DNA from: Mycobacterium sp.
GTDB taxonomy: Bacteria > Actinomycetota > Actinomycetes > Mycobacteriales > Mycobacteriaceae
NCBI RefSeq assembly: GCF_025933915.1
Contig: NZ_JAICZA010000035.1
Coordinates: forward strand, 1 to 36,998
Reading direction: 5' to 3'
Length of the DNA stretch: 36,998 nucleotides
Positions 16,263 through 23,954 of the stretch are shown in pieces. Within the stretch, counting starts at the first letter, position 1. The number at the start of each line of letters is the position of its first letter. A program made the translations under genes and the position numbers. Below the pieces are notes generated by a model. The model worked only from the letters and a program-made list of their open reading frames with translations, did not search any database and was not told where the DNA came from.

Positions 16263-17369
16263 ATGACACAGAACACAATAACCCTGACACCCGAGCAGGC
16301 TGACGCATTCGGCCGCGAACTCGACGCCATCAAGGAACGCGTGATGGCAGACCTCGGCGAAAAGGACGCCGACTACATTCGCCGCGTCATCAAGGCCCAG
16401 CGCGCGCTCGAGGTCGGTGGGCGCGTGCTGCTGTTCCTGCCCCCGGCCTGGCTGCTGGGCACCGGCATGCTCGGCGTCGCGAAAATCCTGGACAACATGG
16501 AGATCGGCCACAACATCATGCACGGTCAGTACGACTGGATGCGCGATCCGGCCATCTCCGGTCGCACCTTCGAGTGGGACACGGCGTGCCCGGCCGACCA
16601 GTGGCGGCACTCGCACAACTACATGCACCACACCCACACCAACATCGTGGGAATGGATCGCGACATCGGCTACGGGATCCTGCGGATGAGCGACGACCAG
16701 CGGTGGCAGCCGTACTTCCTCGGCAACCCGATCTACGCCTTCCTGCTGATGGTGTTGTTCCAGTATGGCGTCGCGCTGCACGAGTTGGAAACCGAACGCA
16801 TCCGTTCCGGCGAGATCCGCCTCGAGGACAAGCGCGAGGTGCTGCGGGCCATCTGGAAGAAGACCCGTCGGCAGACACTCAAGGATTACGTCGCCTTCCC
16901 GCTGCTGGCCGGCCCCTTCGCGCCGTTCGTCTTCACGGGTAACCTCACCGCCAACCTGATGCGCAACGTGTGGTCGTACATGATCATCTTCTGCGGCCAC
17001 TTCCCGGACGGCACACAGGAATTCACCGTCGAGGAAACCAAGGACGAGTCGCGCGGCATGTGGTACTTCCGCCAGGTCCTCGGCTCGGCAAACCTCACCG
17101 GCGGCAAGTTCTTTCATCTGCTGTCCGGCAACCTGTCGCACCAGATCGAGCACCACCTGTTCCCGGACATGCCGGCCCGCCGCTATGGCGAGATCGCGCC
17201 CGAGGTGCAACGGATCTGCGAGCGCTACGGCATCCCGTACAACCGCGGTCCGCTGCTGCGCCAGTTCGGCACCGTCGTTCGCAAGATCGTCCGGCTGACC
17301 TTCCCCGACTCGTGGGTGCATAAAGCCAGCGCCGAGAAGTCTCCCGAGCCCGAGCCGGTCGCCGCGTAA
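16263..17369 (+). CDS. Membrane fatty-acid desaturase (DesA3-like)
   Basis: 368 residues from ATG 16263, behind GGAAGGA. The three histidine boxes of acyl desaturases are present: HNIMH (83-87), HSHNYMHHTH (116-125) and HQIEHH (293-298). Hydrophobic helices flank them (for example LLFLPPAWLLGTGMLG at about 56-71). Family blocks include LDNMEIGHN, GYGILRMSDDQRWQ and IFCGHFPDG. It introduces a cis double bond into acyl-CoA using a di-iron centre, with the upstream ferredoxin-reductase protein as donor. It is shorter than Rv3229c (DesA3), lacking most of its basic C-terminal tail. Probably repressed by the divergent DesT-like regulator. Confidence 0.94.
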   Translation: MTQNTITLTPEQADAFGRELDAIKERVMADLGEKDADYIRRVIKAQRALEVGGRVLLFLPPAWLLGTGMLGVAKILDNMEIGHNIMHGQYDWMRDPAISGRTFEWDTACPADQWRHSHNYMHHTHTNIVGMDRDIGYGILRMSDDQRWQPYFLGNPIYAFLLMVLFQYGVALHELETERIRSGEIRLEDKREVLRAIWKKTRRQTLKDYVAFPLLAGPFAPFVFTGNLTANLMRNVWSYMIIFCGHFPDGTQEFTVEETKDESRGMWYFRQVLGSANLTGGKFFHLLSGNLSHQIEHHLFPDMPARRYGEIAPEVQRICERYGIPYNRGPLLRQFGTVVRKIVRLTFPDSWVHKASAEKSPEPEPVAA

Positions 17370-17413
17370 CTCGACGCGGTCCGGGCATTGCCTCGGTCCT
17401 GGACAGGGGCACA

Positions 17414-17938
17414 ATGAGGTCCGTGGAATGGACCGGCGCGCGCTATGCGGATACCCCGACAGTGGAAGCCTCGACGTGGATCGACGCCGACCCGGCCCGG
17501 GTCTGGAGCCTGGTCTCCGACATCGCGCTGATGCCGGCGTTCAGCGACGAGCTGAAGGCGGTGGAATGGGCCGAGGGATCCGATGGCCCGCGGGTCGGCG
17601 CTCGCTTCATCGGACACAACAAGCATGACGCGTTTGGGCAGTGGGACAGCACCTCGCAGATCGTCGCCTGCGATCAGCCGCACGAATTCGCCTGGGCCGT
17701 CGGCGAACCCGACGACCCCGCGGCGATGTGGCGATTCCGGCTGGCGCCCCGCGACGGGGGCACGGTCCTGAACTACTGGATGCAAATGGGGCCGGGACGG
17801 TCGGGCCTGTCGGTGGCGATCGAGTCGATGCCCGACAAGGAACAGAAGATTGTGTTCGTGCGGCTGCGCGAGTTCGAGGGCGCGATCGGAAATACCCTGG
17901 CGGCGATCAAACGGCTGGCCGAACACGGAGTCCAGTGA
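17414..17938 (+). CDS. SRPBCC (polyketide cyclase/dehydrase-like) protein
   Basis: 174 residues with the START/Bet v1-like layout: VEASTWIDADPARVWSLVSDIALMPAFSDELKAVEW, strand blocks ARFIGHNKHDAFGQW and SQIVACDQPHEFAWAVG, and a long C-terminal helix EFEGAIGNTLAAIKRLAEHG. These fold around a hydrophobic ligand cavity; no catalytic residue can be named. Its TGA shares a base with the ATG of the F420-type oxidoreductase that follows, so the two are translationally coupled. The gene starts 44 bp after the desaturase stop and may belong to the same transcript. Confidence 0.87.
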   Translation: MRSVEWTGARYADTPTVEASTWIDADPARVWSLVSDIALMPAFSDELKAVEWAEGSDGPRVGARFIGHNKHDAFGQWDSTSQIVACDQPHEFAWAVGEPDDPAAMWRFRLAPRDGGTVLNYWMQMGPGRSGLSVAIESMPDKEQKIVFVRLREFEGAIGNTLAAIKRLAEHGVQ

Positions 17939-18990
17939 TGCGGACCGCCACGACGGTCGAGTTGTCCGGTGGCGGGAGCGAGATCGCCGCGGTCACTTCG
18001 TTGGTCGTCGAGGCGGAGAAGCTGGGTCTCGACGTCTGCTGGGTGGCCGAGGCGTGGGGCGCGGATGCGCCGTCGGCGCTGGGCTACCTGGCGGCGCGGA
18101 CCGAGCGGATGCTGCTGGGTTCCGGCGTCCTCCAGGTCGGCACCCGGTCACCCGTCGTGGTCGCCCAGACCGCGATCACGCTGTCCAACCTCTCGAACGG
18201 GCGATTTCTGCTCGGGTTGGGCGCCTCGGGCCCCCAGGTGATCGAGGGCCTGCACGGTGCCTCGTTCAGCCGACCGCTGGCGCGCATCTCCGAGACGATC
18301 GACATCGTGCGGCAGGCGTTCGACGGTGGGAAAATCTCCTATGCGGGAAACGAATTCGCAATTCCCCGGCCCGGCGGCGAGGCGGTGCCGATGCGGTTGT
18401 CGATCCGCGCCGAGCACTCCATTCCGGTGTATTTGGCCGCCCTGTCACCGGCGATGCTGCGGTTGACCGGCCGGGTCGCCGACGGCTGGCTGGGCACCAG
18501 CTTTGTTCCGGAAGGCGCCGGCGAGGCCTACTTCTCGCACCTCGACGACGGGCTGGCGGCCGCGGACCGTACTCGCGCCGACATCGACATCTGCCAGGGC
18601 GCCGAAGTCGCTTTTGCCGCAGACGAAGACGAGTTGCGGGGCATGCTCGGGGGCCGCAAGAGAGAGCTGGCGTTCAGCCTCGGCGGCATGGGATCGTCGA
18701 GCACGAATTTTTACAACCGGGCCTACAGCCGGCAGGGCTGGGCAGAGGTCGCCGCCGAGGTGCGCGCGCGCTGGCAGCGCGGCGACCGGGACGGGGCGGC
18801 CCACCTGGTGACCGACGAGATGGTGCTGGCCACCACGCTCATCGGGACCGAAGAGATGGTCACCGCGCGCCTTGCGGTGTGGCGCGATGCCGGCGTGAAC
18901 ACCGTGCGGCTGTATCCCGCGGGCGGCACGCTGGACGCCAAGCTGGAGACCTTGGGCCGGGCGATCGAGCTGGTCCAGTCGACCGCCTGA
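17938..18990 (+). CDS. LLM-class F420-dependent oxidoreductase
   Basis: 350 residues from ATG 17938 (TGATG overlap with the SRPBCC stop). It has a luciferase-like TIM barrel: LVVEAEKLGLDVCWVAEAWGADAPSALGYLAART, LGSGVLQVGTRSPVVVAQTAITL, and NGRFLLGLGASGPQVIEGLHG, followed by RISETIDIVRQAFDGG, IPVYLAALSPAMLRLTGRVADGWLG. Such proteins use F420 (less often FMN) to reduce or oxidise alcohols, ketones or double bonds. The substrate is unknown. Pairing with an SRPBCC ligand-binding protein suggests a hydrophobic substrate (inference). A longer open frame from 17641 runs over the SRPBCC gene and is not real. Confidence 0.9.
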   Translation: MRTATTVELSGGGSEIAAVTSLVVEAEKLGLDVCWVAEAWGADAPSALGYLAARTERMLLGSGVLQVGTRSPVVVAQTAITLSNLSNGRFLLGLGASGPQVIEGLHGASFSRPLARISETIDIVRQAFDGGKISYAGNEFAIPRPGGEAVPMRLSIRAEHSIPVYLAALSPAMLRLTGRVADGWLGTSFVPEGAGEAYFSHLDDGLAAADRTRADIDICQGAEVAFAADEDELRGMLGGRKRELAFSLGGMGSSSTNFYNRAYSRQGWAEVAAEVRARWQRGDRDGAAHLVTDEMVLATTLIGTEEMVTARLAVWRDAGVNTVRLYPAGGTLDAKLETLGRAIELVQSTA

Positions 18991-18991
18991 C

Positions 18992-20095
18992 TCAGTGCGG
19001 GTGGGTGGGGGCGTCGGCAGCCTTGACGAGTTTCACCTCGGGCCGCTGCGGCACACCGTCGGCCAGGAACCACCGGAATGCCAGGTTGCCACGCGGATAG
19101 CCCAGCGTGTTAAGCGAATTCGGGTGCGCCGTCTTTGCGCCGGACAAGACGATCGTCACCGAGCCGTCACTGTTGGCGGCGGCGCTGTGGCCGTTCAGGG
19201 AGCACCGGGCGTCTTGCGCGCCGACGGTCGCCATGAACTGGTTCCACACCACTAGATTCCAGAATCTGCACGACGGTGGCCGGTGCGTGATGACTAGCGC
19301 CTCGTCCTCGTCGAGCACGAAACTGCCATAGGAGTAGCAGGCGTCGCGTGCCGACCAGCCGAAGTTGGCGTCCGGCACCTGATAGGGATCGGCGAATGCG
19401 TTAGCGGCATGGGCGGTTTCGTGTCCCAGTGCATGCTGCTCGTCAACGCGATTCCCGACGGCCAGCGGCACGATGGCGAACATGGTCCGCAACCAGGTGG
19501 CCGCGGCGCGCAGACTCGCCGCGGTCTCGGCGTCGCCGTGCCGAATGGGGTCGGGTTCGTCGAGCGCCTCGATGTGCCACGTCACCGGGCGCCCGGTCAG
19601 GGGATCGGCCTGGTAGTCGCGGGTCATCAGCACGGCCGCGTCGGGCGTGGCGGGAAATTCAAACGTGAAGTTGCCATCGGCGTCGATATCGAGATCGGTG
19701 TCGCGCACGATAGCGACGACGCGATCGGACCAGGCGCCGGGTGACGGCTCGTTGTAGGCCGTCACCGAAAAGTACACGCTGTCACCCCTGTTCCCGCCGA
19801 TGCGGTACCGGCGGGCGGGATCGAGTGGGCACATGAAGTAATAGGCGTCGGTGTTGTCCCCACCCCAGCGGCGGTCCCGGCGGAAGGGTGTGTTCACCGC
19901 AACGAACTGCGGCCGACCCGGTTCGGGGAACAGGTAGGTGTCCAGGGCCACACCCAGGGTGGCCGCGAGCATGCGGTAACCGTCGGCGACGTGCCGGTCG
20001 TCGGTGACCGCGCGGTCGCCGTCCAAAAACGAGTGGTCCAGCTCACCAAGGGTTTTCAGCAGTTCCCGCCACGCGTTCGTCGATTCGTGCTTCAT
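18992..20095 (-). CDS. DUF1214-domain protein
   Basis: 367 residues. The C-terminal half carries the DUF1214 blocks: YGSFVLDEDEALVITHRPPSCRFWNLVVWNQFM, a Gly/Ala-rich turn, TIVLSGAKTAHPNSLNTLGYPRG and FRWFLADGVPQRPEVKLVK. The middle has RYRIGGNRGDSVYFSVTAY. No signal peptide is evident. DUF1214 proteins are common in mycobacteria and near lipid or steroid genes; the function is not known. The ATG overlaps the upstream TetR stop by ATGA, so the two form an operon, and the gene converges on the LLM oxidoreductase with only 1 nt between stops. Confidence 0.88.
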   Translation of the reverse strand: MKHESTNAWRELLKTLGELDHSFLDGDRAVTDDRHVADGYRMLAATLGVALDTYLFPEPGRPQFVAVNTPFRRDRRWGGDNTDAYYFMCPLDPARRYRIGGNRGDSVYFSVTAYNEPSPGAWSDRVVAIVRDTDLDIDADGNFTFEFPATPDAAVLMTRDYQADPLTGRPVTWHIEALDEPDPIRHGDAETAASLRAAATWLRTMFAIVPLAVGNRVDEQHALGHETAHAANAFADPYQVPDANFGWSARDACYSYGSFVLDEDEALVITHRPPSCRFWNLVVWNQFMATVGAQDARCSLNGHSAAANSDGSVTIVLSGAKTAHPNSLNTLGYPRGNLAFRWFLADGVPQRPEVKLVKAADAPTHPH

Positions 20096-20667
20096 GCGCC
20101 GATTCCTTTCAGGAGCAATCTGGTCGTGCGATCGACCCAGCCGCCATCGAGTCCCGTGACGCGGGTGAGCAGCGCTACCAGCGTGATGCCGGCGATGGTC
20201 TCGGCCAGTTCGGCCGCGGTCACGTCCGGCCGCACCTCACCACGGGCCGCGGCCGCCCCGAGCCAGTCGGCGAGGCCGCCGCCGATGACGCCGGCGAAGC
20301 GCTCCAGCAGGGCCGAGTGCAGGCTCGGATCCGCGGCCATTTCGCCGATGAGGCCCGGCAGGGCGGCCTTGGCGGACGGCGTGGTGAGGAAAACCATTGT
20401 GCGACGCACCATCTCGCGCAGTCCGTCGGCCGTCGAACCGGTCTCGGGGAGGGCGGTGCCGGCACCGATCGGGAACACCGCCTCGTGCACCAGATGTGCC
20501 TTGCTGGGCCAGCGGCGGTAGATGGCGGGCTTGCTGGTACCGGCCCGCTGGGCAATGGCGGAGACCAATAGCCCGGGATAACCCGTCTCGGCGAGCATTT
20601 CGACCGTCGCGCGCAACACCGCACCGTCGATACGCGGGTCACGGGGCCGGCCATAATCAACAACCAT
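20092..20667 (-). CDS. TetR-family regulator (AcrR-like)
   Basis: 191 residues. The N-terminal HTH domain is LVSAIAQRAGTSKPAIYRRWPSKAHLVHEAVFP; the C-terminal domain resembles TetR_C groups that bind hydrophobic ligands. It is the first gene of a two-gene operon with DUF1214 and divergent from the sulfotransferase gene, with 28 bp between starts. Its promoter -10 (TACTCT on the minus strand) overlaps that of the sulfotransferase. TTAC-N10-GTAA (20667-20684) is a candidate operator, so it may control both directions. Confidence 0.9.
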   Translation of the reverse strand: MVVDYGRPRDPRIDGAVLRATVEMLAETGYPGLLVSAIAQRAGTSKPAIYRRWPSKAHLVHEAVFPIGAGTALPETGSTADGLREMVRRTMVFLTTPSAKAALPGLIGEMAADPSLHSALLERFAGVIGGGLADWLGAAAARGEVRPDVTAAELAETIAGITLVALLTRVTGLDGGWVDRTTRLLLKGIGA

Positions 20668-20690
20668 TACGAAACTGAGAGTAACATAAT
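20667..20690. promoter_or_regulatory. Shared divergent promoter of the TetR-DUF1214 and sulfotransferase genes
   Basis: On the plus strand TAACAT (20682-20687) or CATAAT (20685-20690) lies 8 or 5 nt before GTG 20696, which implies a leaderless sulfotransferase transcript. On the minus strand TACTCT lies 10 nt before ATG 20667. The arms TTAC and GTAA, spaced by 10 nt, span the overlap. Confidence 0.5.
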
Positions 20691-20695
20691 TCGCC

Positions 20696-21940
20696 GTGAC
20701 CGATGACGTTCGCTCCGTTTCCCTCGATGACCTGGCCGCGCCCCGATTCAGCGCCGAGGGTCAGCAGATCCTCGACATGATGACCGCGATGGCCCCGGCG
20801 TGCCCGTTGGACGCCGCCGCCCTGCACGCCAAGGCCAGCGAGGACACCGGACTGCGCGACTTCGGGCCCGACGACTACCGGGGACGCCTCGACGTCTACC
20901 TCGCCGCGTTGCGGGAGATCGACGGGCTGCACGGGGCCGGCGCGGTCAACTTCTATGGGCAACTGCTGCAGATCCTCAAAAACCGGCTGCTGCTGGCCGA
21001 CCTCCTGAGGCGCCATCCCGAGATCAACGACATCGAACTGACCTCGCCCGTGGTGATCGCCGGGCTGCCCCGCACCGGCACCACACACCTGCACAACCTG
21101 CTGGCCGCACCGCCCACCTTCCGCACCATGCCGTACTGGGAAAGCGTGGAGCCGTTTCCGTTGCCGAATGAGGTTGGCGTCCAGCCGGACCCGCGACGGA
21201 CACGCATGGACGTCGCGGTCGGGGTGATCAACATGGTGATGCCGCACTTCGCGCTCATGCATGAGATGACGACCGACCACGTCCACGAGGAGATCCAGCT
21301 GCTGGCCAACGACGTCTCCACGATGCTGCTGGAAACGCTCGCCGAGGTGCCCCGCTGGCGTGACTACTACCAGGCCCACGACCAGACGCCGCACTACGAA
21401 TACCTGGCCACACAACTGCGGGCGATGCAGTTCCTGCGCGGGGGCCGGCGATGGCTGCTCAAGTCGCCCCAGCATCTCGAGCAGGTGCCCGTCCTGGACC
21501 GGGTGTTCTCCGACAGCATTGTCGTGTTCACCCACCGTGATCCCGTGCCGGTGGCCCTGTCGATGATCGCCATGATCACCTACTCGGCGCGCATGCACCG
21601 CTCGCCCGTGCCGGTGGTGCAGATCGCCAACTCCTGGATCGACCGCCTCGAGCAGATGCTCACTTCGCTGGTGCGCGACCGCGACACCATCGGTCCCGAC
21701 CGCTCGATCGACATCCGGTTCGACGACTTCATGGCCGACGAACTCGGCGTTGCCCAGCGGGTCTACGCCCTGGCCGGCGAGCCCTTCACCGACGCGGCGC
21801 GCAACGCCGTCACCGCCTACTTGGCCGGCCACCGCCGCGGCCGATTGGGCAACGTCGAAACGTCATATGAAATGTTCGGGCTCGACGAGGACAACCTGCG
21901 CGAGCGCTTCGCGCCCTATGTCGAGCGGTTTCTGGCCTAA
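20696..21940 (+). CDS. PAPS-dependent sulfotransferase family protein
   Basis: 414 residues from GTG 20696. The 5'-phosphosulfate loop GLPRTGTTHLHNLL (PRTGTT at 125-130) and the 3'-phosphate region KSPQH (256-260) with FTHRDPVPVALSM (278-290) identify a Sulfotransfer_3-type enzyme. An N-terminal extension of about 115 residues (ALREIDGLHGAGAVNFYGQ...) is typical of the mycobacterial/actinobacterial branch. It would transfer sulfate from PAPS to an unknown, probably lipid or carbohydrate, acceptor. No signal peptide, so cytoplasmic. It is followed 29 bp later by ephF. It is extra relative to the M. tuberculosis order as I recall it. Confidence 0.92.
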   Translation: MTDDVRSVSLDDLAAPRFSAEGQQILDMMTAMAPACPLDAAALHAKASEDTGLRDFGPDDYRGRLDVYLAALREIDGLHGAGAVNFYGQLLQILKNRLLLADLLRRHPEINDIELTSPVVIAGLPRTGTTHLHNLLAAPPTFRTMPYWESVEPFPLPNEVGVQPDPRRTRMDVAVGVINMVMPHFALMHEMTTDHVHEEIQLLANDVSTMLLETLAEVPRWRDYYQAHDQTPHYEYLATQLRAMQFLRGGRRWLLKSPQHLEQVPVLDRVFSDSIVVFTHRDPVPVALSMIAMITYSARMHRSPVPVVQIANSWIDRLEQMLTSLVRDRDTIGPDRSIDIRFDDFMADELGVAQRVYALAGEPFTDAARNAVTAYLAGHRRGRLGNVETSYEMFGLDEDNLRERFAPYVERFLA

Positions 21941-21955
21941 CCGTTTCCGACCCGC

Positions 21956-21961
21956 TACCTT
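21956..21961 (+). promoter_or_regulatory. -10 box of a leaderless ephF transcript
   Basis: TACCTT fits TANNNT and lies 8 nt before ATG 21970. There is no Shine-Dalgarno sequence between, so a leaderless transcript is likely, in addition to read-through from the sulfotransferase gene. Confidence 0.5.
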
Positions 21962-21969
21962 CTCAACAC

Positions 21970-22860
21970 ATGGTCACTATGCCCACGCTGGACGGTGTCG
22001 AACACCGCTACGTCGATCTGGGAAATGGCGTGACGATCCACGTCGCGGACGCGGGCCCGGCGAACGGGCCGGTGGTGATGCTGGTGCACGGCTTCCCCCA
22101 GAACTGGTGGGAATGGCGCGCGCTGATCGGGCCGCTGGCCGCCGACGGCTACCGGGTGTTGTGCCCGGACCTGCGCGGCGCGGGCTGGAGTTCGGCGCCG
22201 CGCTCCAGTTACCGCAAGGACGAGATGGCCGACGATCTCGCCGGCGTGCTGGACCGGTTGGGTGTCGCGTCGGTGAATCTGGTGGCCCACGACTGGGGCG
22301 GCCCGGTCGCGTTCATCATGATGCTGCGCCACCCGGAAAAGGTGACCGGCTTTTTCGGCGTGAACACCTCGGCGCCTTTCGTGAAGCGCTCGTTGTCGAT
22401 GCTGCGCAATGTCTGGCGGTTCTGGTACCAGATCCCGATTTCGTTGCCGATCATCGGCCCGCGGGTGATCAGCGCGCCGAACTCCCGGTTCGTCCGCATG
22501 CTGGGGTCATGGGTCGGTGGTGGCTACACGCTGCCCGAGGAGGACGTGCGGCTCTACCTCGATTGCATGCGCCAACCCGGCCACGCCGAGGCCGGTTCGC
22601 GGTGGTATCGATCGTTTCAGACCAGGGAGATGCTGAGCTGGATGCGCGGCGAGTACGACGACGCCCGCGTCGACGTCCCCGTCCGCTGGCTGACAGGTAC
22701 CAAAGATCCGGTGATCACGGCGGAGCTGACCGAGGGATATGCCGACCACATCGAGGATTTCGAGGTCGAGCTGGTCGACGGTGTCGGTCATTGGATCGTC
22801 GACCAGCGGCCCGATCTGGTCCTGGACCGGGTCCGCGCTTTTCTCCACGCTCAAACTTAG
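21970..22860 (+). CDS. ephF: Epoxide hydrolase EphF (alpha/beta hydrolase)
   Basis: 296 residues. The oxyanion motif HGFP is at 40-43, and WWEW follows. Nucleophile Asp108 is in AHDWGGPVA, the family hallmark that separates epoxide hydrolases from Ser hydrolases. The acid is Asp246 in TGTKDPVI and the base His274 in GVGHWI. A cap domain lies between about 135 and 230. It opens epoxides to diols via a covalent alkyl-enzyme ester and may act on lipid epoxides or detoxify. Its position corresponds to Rv0134. Confidence 0.94.
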   Translation: MVTMPTLDGVEHRYVDLGNGVTIHVADAGPANGPVVMLVHGFPQNWWEWRALIGPLAADGYRVLCPDLRGAGWSSAPRSSYRKDEMADDLAGVLDRLGVASVNLVAHDWGGPVAFIMMLRHPEKVTGFFGVNTSAPFVKRSLSMLRNVWRFWYQIPISLPIIGPRVISAPNSRFVRMLGSWVGGGYTLPEEDVRLYLDCMRQPGHAEAGSRWYRSFQTREMLSWMRGEYDDARVDVPVRWLTGTKDPVITAELTEGYADHIEDFEVELVDGVGHWIVDQRPDLVLDRVRAFLHAQT

Positions 22861-22886
22861 TTCGTGGTAAGGCTTTTCGGCGTGCC

Positions 22887-23099
22887 TTAGTCGACGCCGA
22901 TGGTGACTTCCGTCGATTTGATGAACACGGTCGCCGGCTGCCCCACCTTGAGCCCGAGATCGGACGCGGCATCCTTGGTGACCGATGACGTGACGACCTG
23001 GTCGCCACCGTCGAGCGTCACCTTGACCACGGCCATCACGGCGCCGATTTCGACCTCGGTGATCTTTCCCTTGAGCTGGTTTCGAGTCGAGAGCCGCAT
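22887..23099 (-). CDS. Small TOBE-domain (molbindin-like) protein
   Basis: 70 residues, a single TOBE/Mop domain: MRLSTRNQLKGKITEVEIG, AVVKVTLDGGDQVVTSSVTKDAASDLGLKVG and ATVFIKSTEVTIGVD. Molbindins bind molybdate or tungstate oxyanions as oligomers and act in storage or homeostasis. ATG 23099 is chosen because GGAGGA lies 7 nt upstream; the in-frame codon at 23114 precedes that site. It stands alone, convergent with ephF (26 bp). No molybdate transporter or Moco gene is nearby. Confidence 0.9.
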   Translation of the reverse strand: MRLSTRNQLKGKITEVEIGAVMAVVKVTLDGGDQVVTSSVTKDAASDLGLKVGQPATVFIKSTEVTIGVD

Positions 23100-23205
23100 C
23101 GCAGAATCCTCCATGTCAGAACGGGCGGAGTCTGCGGTGAGCGTAGCCCGGCGAAGCCCGGCCCGGAATGGCTTGTGACACTTTCGCTTACGGGAACGGC
23201 GGTGT

Positions 23206-23823
23206 CTAGTGTCGCGGACCGAGCAGGGCTACGGACGCATCCACGGCCGGTTCAACGATTCCTCGGACCGGTTTTCCGTCTTCGACCGCAAGTGCGGTCA
23301 GCTCCCGCAGCCCGCCCAACAGGATCACGGCCAGCGGCGCGGTCAACGGGGGCAGCTCCGCGCGCCGGAAACCCGGGCTGGCACTGAGGTCGATCAACAG
23401 GCTGGACAACAACTGCAGCCCGCGGCGCTGGACCGGCCGGGCGGCGGCGCCGAGCGACGGCAGTTCCCGGATCCAGCTCAACGTGATGGCCGGCCGGGAT
23501 TCGATGTGTCCGACGTAGGCCTCGACCGCCTGGCGGATCTGCGCGCGCCATTCGGCCTCGGGATCGACCGAGGCTCCGATGCGTTCGCCGAGCCTTTCGA
23601 TATCGGTCCGCAGCAACTCCAAAAAGCACTCTTCGCGGCTGGCGAACTGGTCGTAGAAGGTGCGCTTGGAGGTGCGGGCGTAACGGACGATGTCGGCCAC
23701 CGTGCTGGCGCGGTACCCGCGCTCGCTGATCGAGGCGGCCAGGCCATCGAGCAGCCGCAGCCGAAATGGGTCGACCTCCGCCAGATCCCGGGCGCCGTCC
23801 GTCGCTGTCATCGCTGATGTCAC
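23206..23823 (-). CDS. TetR-family regulator divergent from cyp138
   Basis: 205 residues. The HTH block is STVADIVRYARTSKRTFYDQFASREECFLELLRT, with the recognition helix TSKRTFYDQFA. The C-terminal domain is all-helical. GTG 23823 has GGAGG 8 nt upstream. It is placed as Rv0135c. The 131-bp gap to cyp138 contains two copies of GGTAC-N6-GTACC, so control of cyp138 and of itself is likely. The ligand is unknown. Confidence 0.92.
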   Translation of the reverse strand: MTSAMTATDGARDLAEVDPFRLRLLDGLAASISERGYRASTVADIVRYARTSKRTFYDQFASREECFLELLRTDIERLGERIGASVDPEAEWRAQIRQAVEAYVGHIESRPAITLSWIRELPSLGAAARPVQRRGLQLLSSLLIDLSASPGFRRAELPPLTAPLAVILLGGLRELTALAVEDGKPVRGIVEPAVDASVALLGPRH

Positions 23824-23866
23824 GTCCGGCGCCTCCGTTGCGTTCGATACGCGTCTTGTCAGGCTT

Positions 23867-23915
23867 GGTACCTCAGAGTACCGTACTGGGAGAGGTTGCG
23901 GTACACCGTCGTACC
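23867..23915. promoter_or_regulatory. Twin operators GGTAC-N6-GTACC between TetR and cyp138
   Basis: Site 1 is at 23867-23882 and site 2 at 23900-23915; both are perfect 5-6-5 dyads. Their start-to-start distance is 33 bp, about three helical turns. The 11-bp palindrome AGTACcGTACT (23877-23887) overlaps site 1. A GATATT -10 candidate for cyp138 (23935-23940) lies downstream of site 2, and the TetR start lies 44 bp before site 1. Confidence 0.8.
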
Positions 23916-23954
23916 ACCCCGGTTCCCGGGGGCTGATATTTGGGAGTCATCGCC

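Noticed and set aside
15870..17414. Long minus-strand open frame (514 codons) across the reductase/desaturase genes
   Set aside because: The plus strand holds full ferredoxin and histidine-box motifs; the antisense product shows no family features.
20657..21832. Minus-strand open frame of 391 codons antisense to the sulfotransferase
   Set aside because: It resembles no family and is the shadow of a gene with intact PAPS loops.
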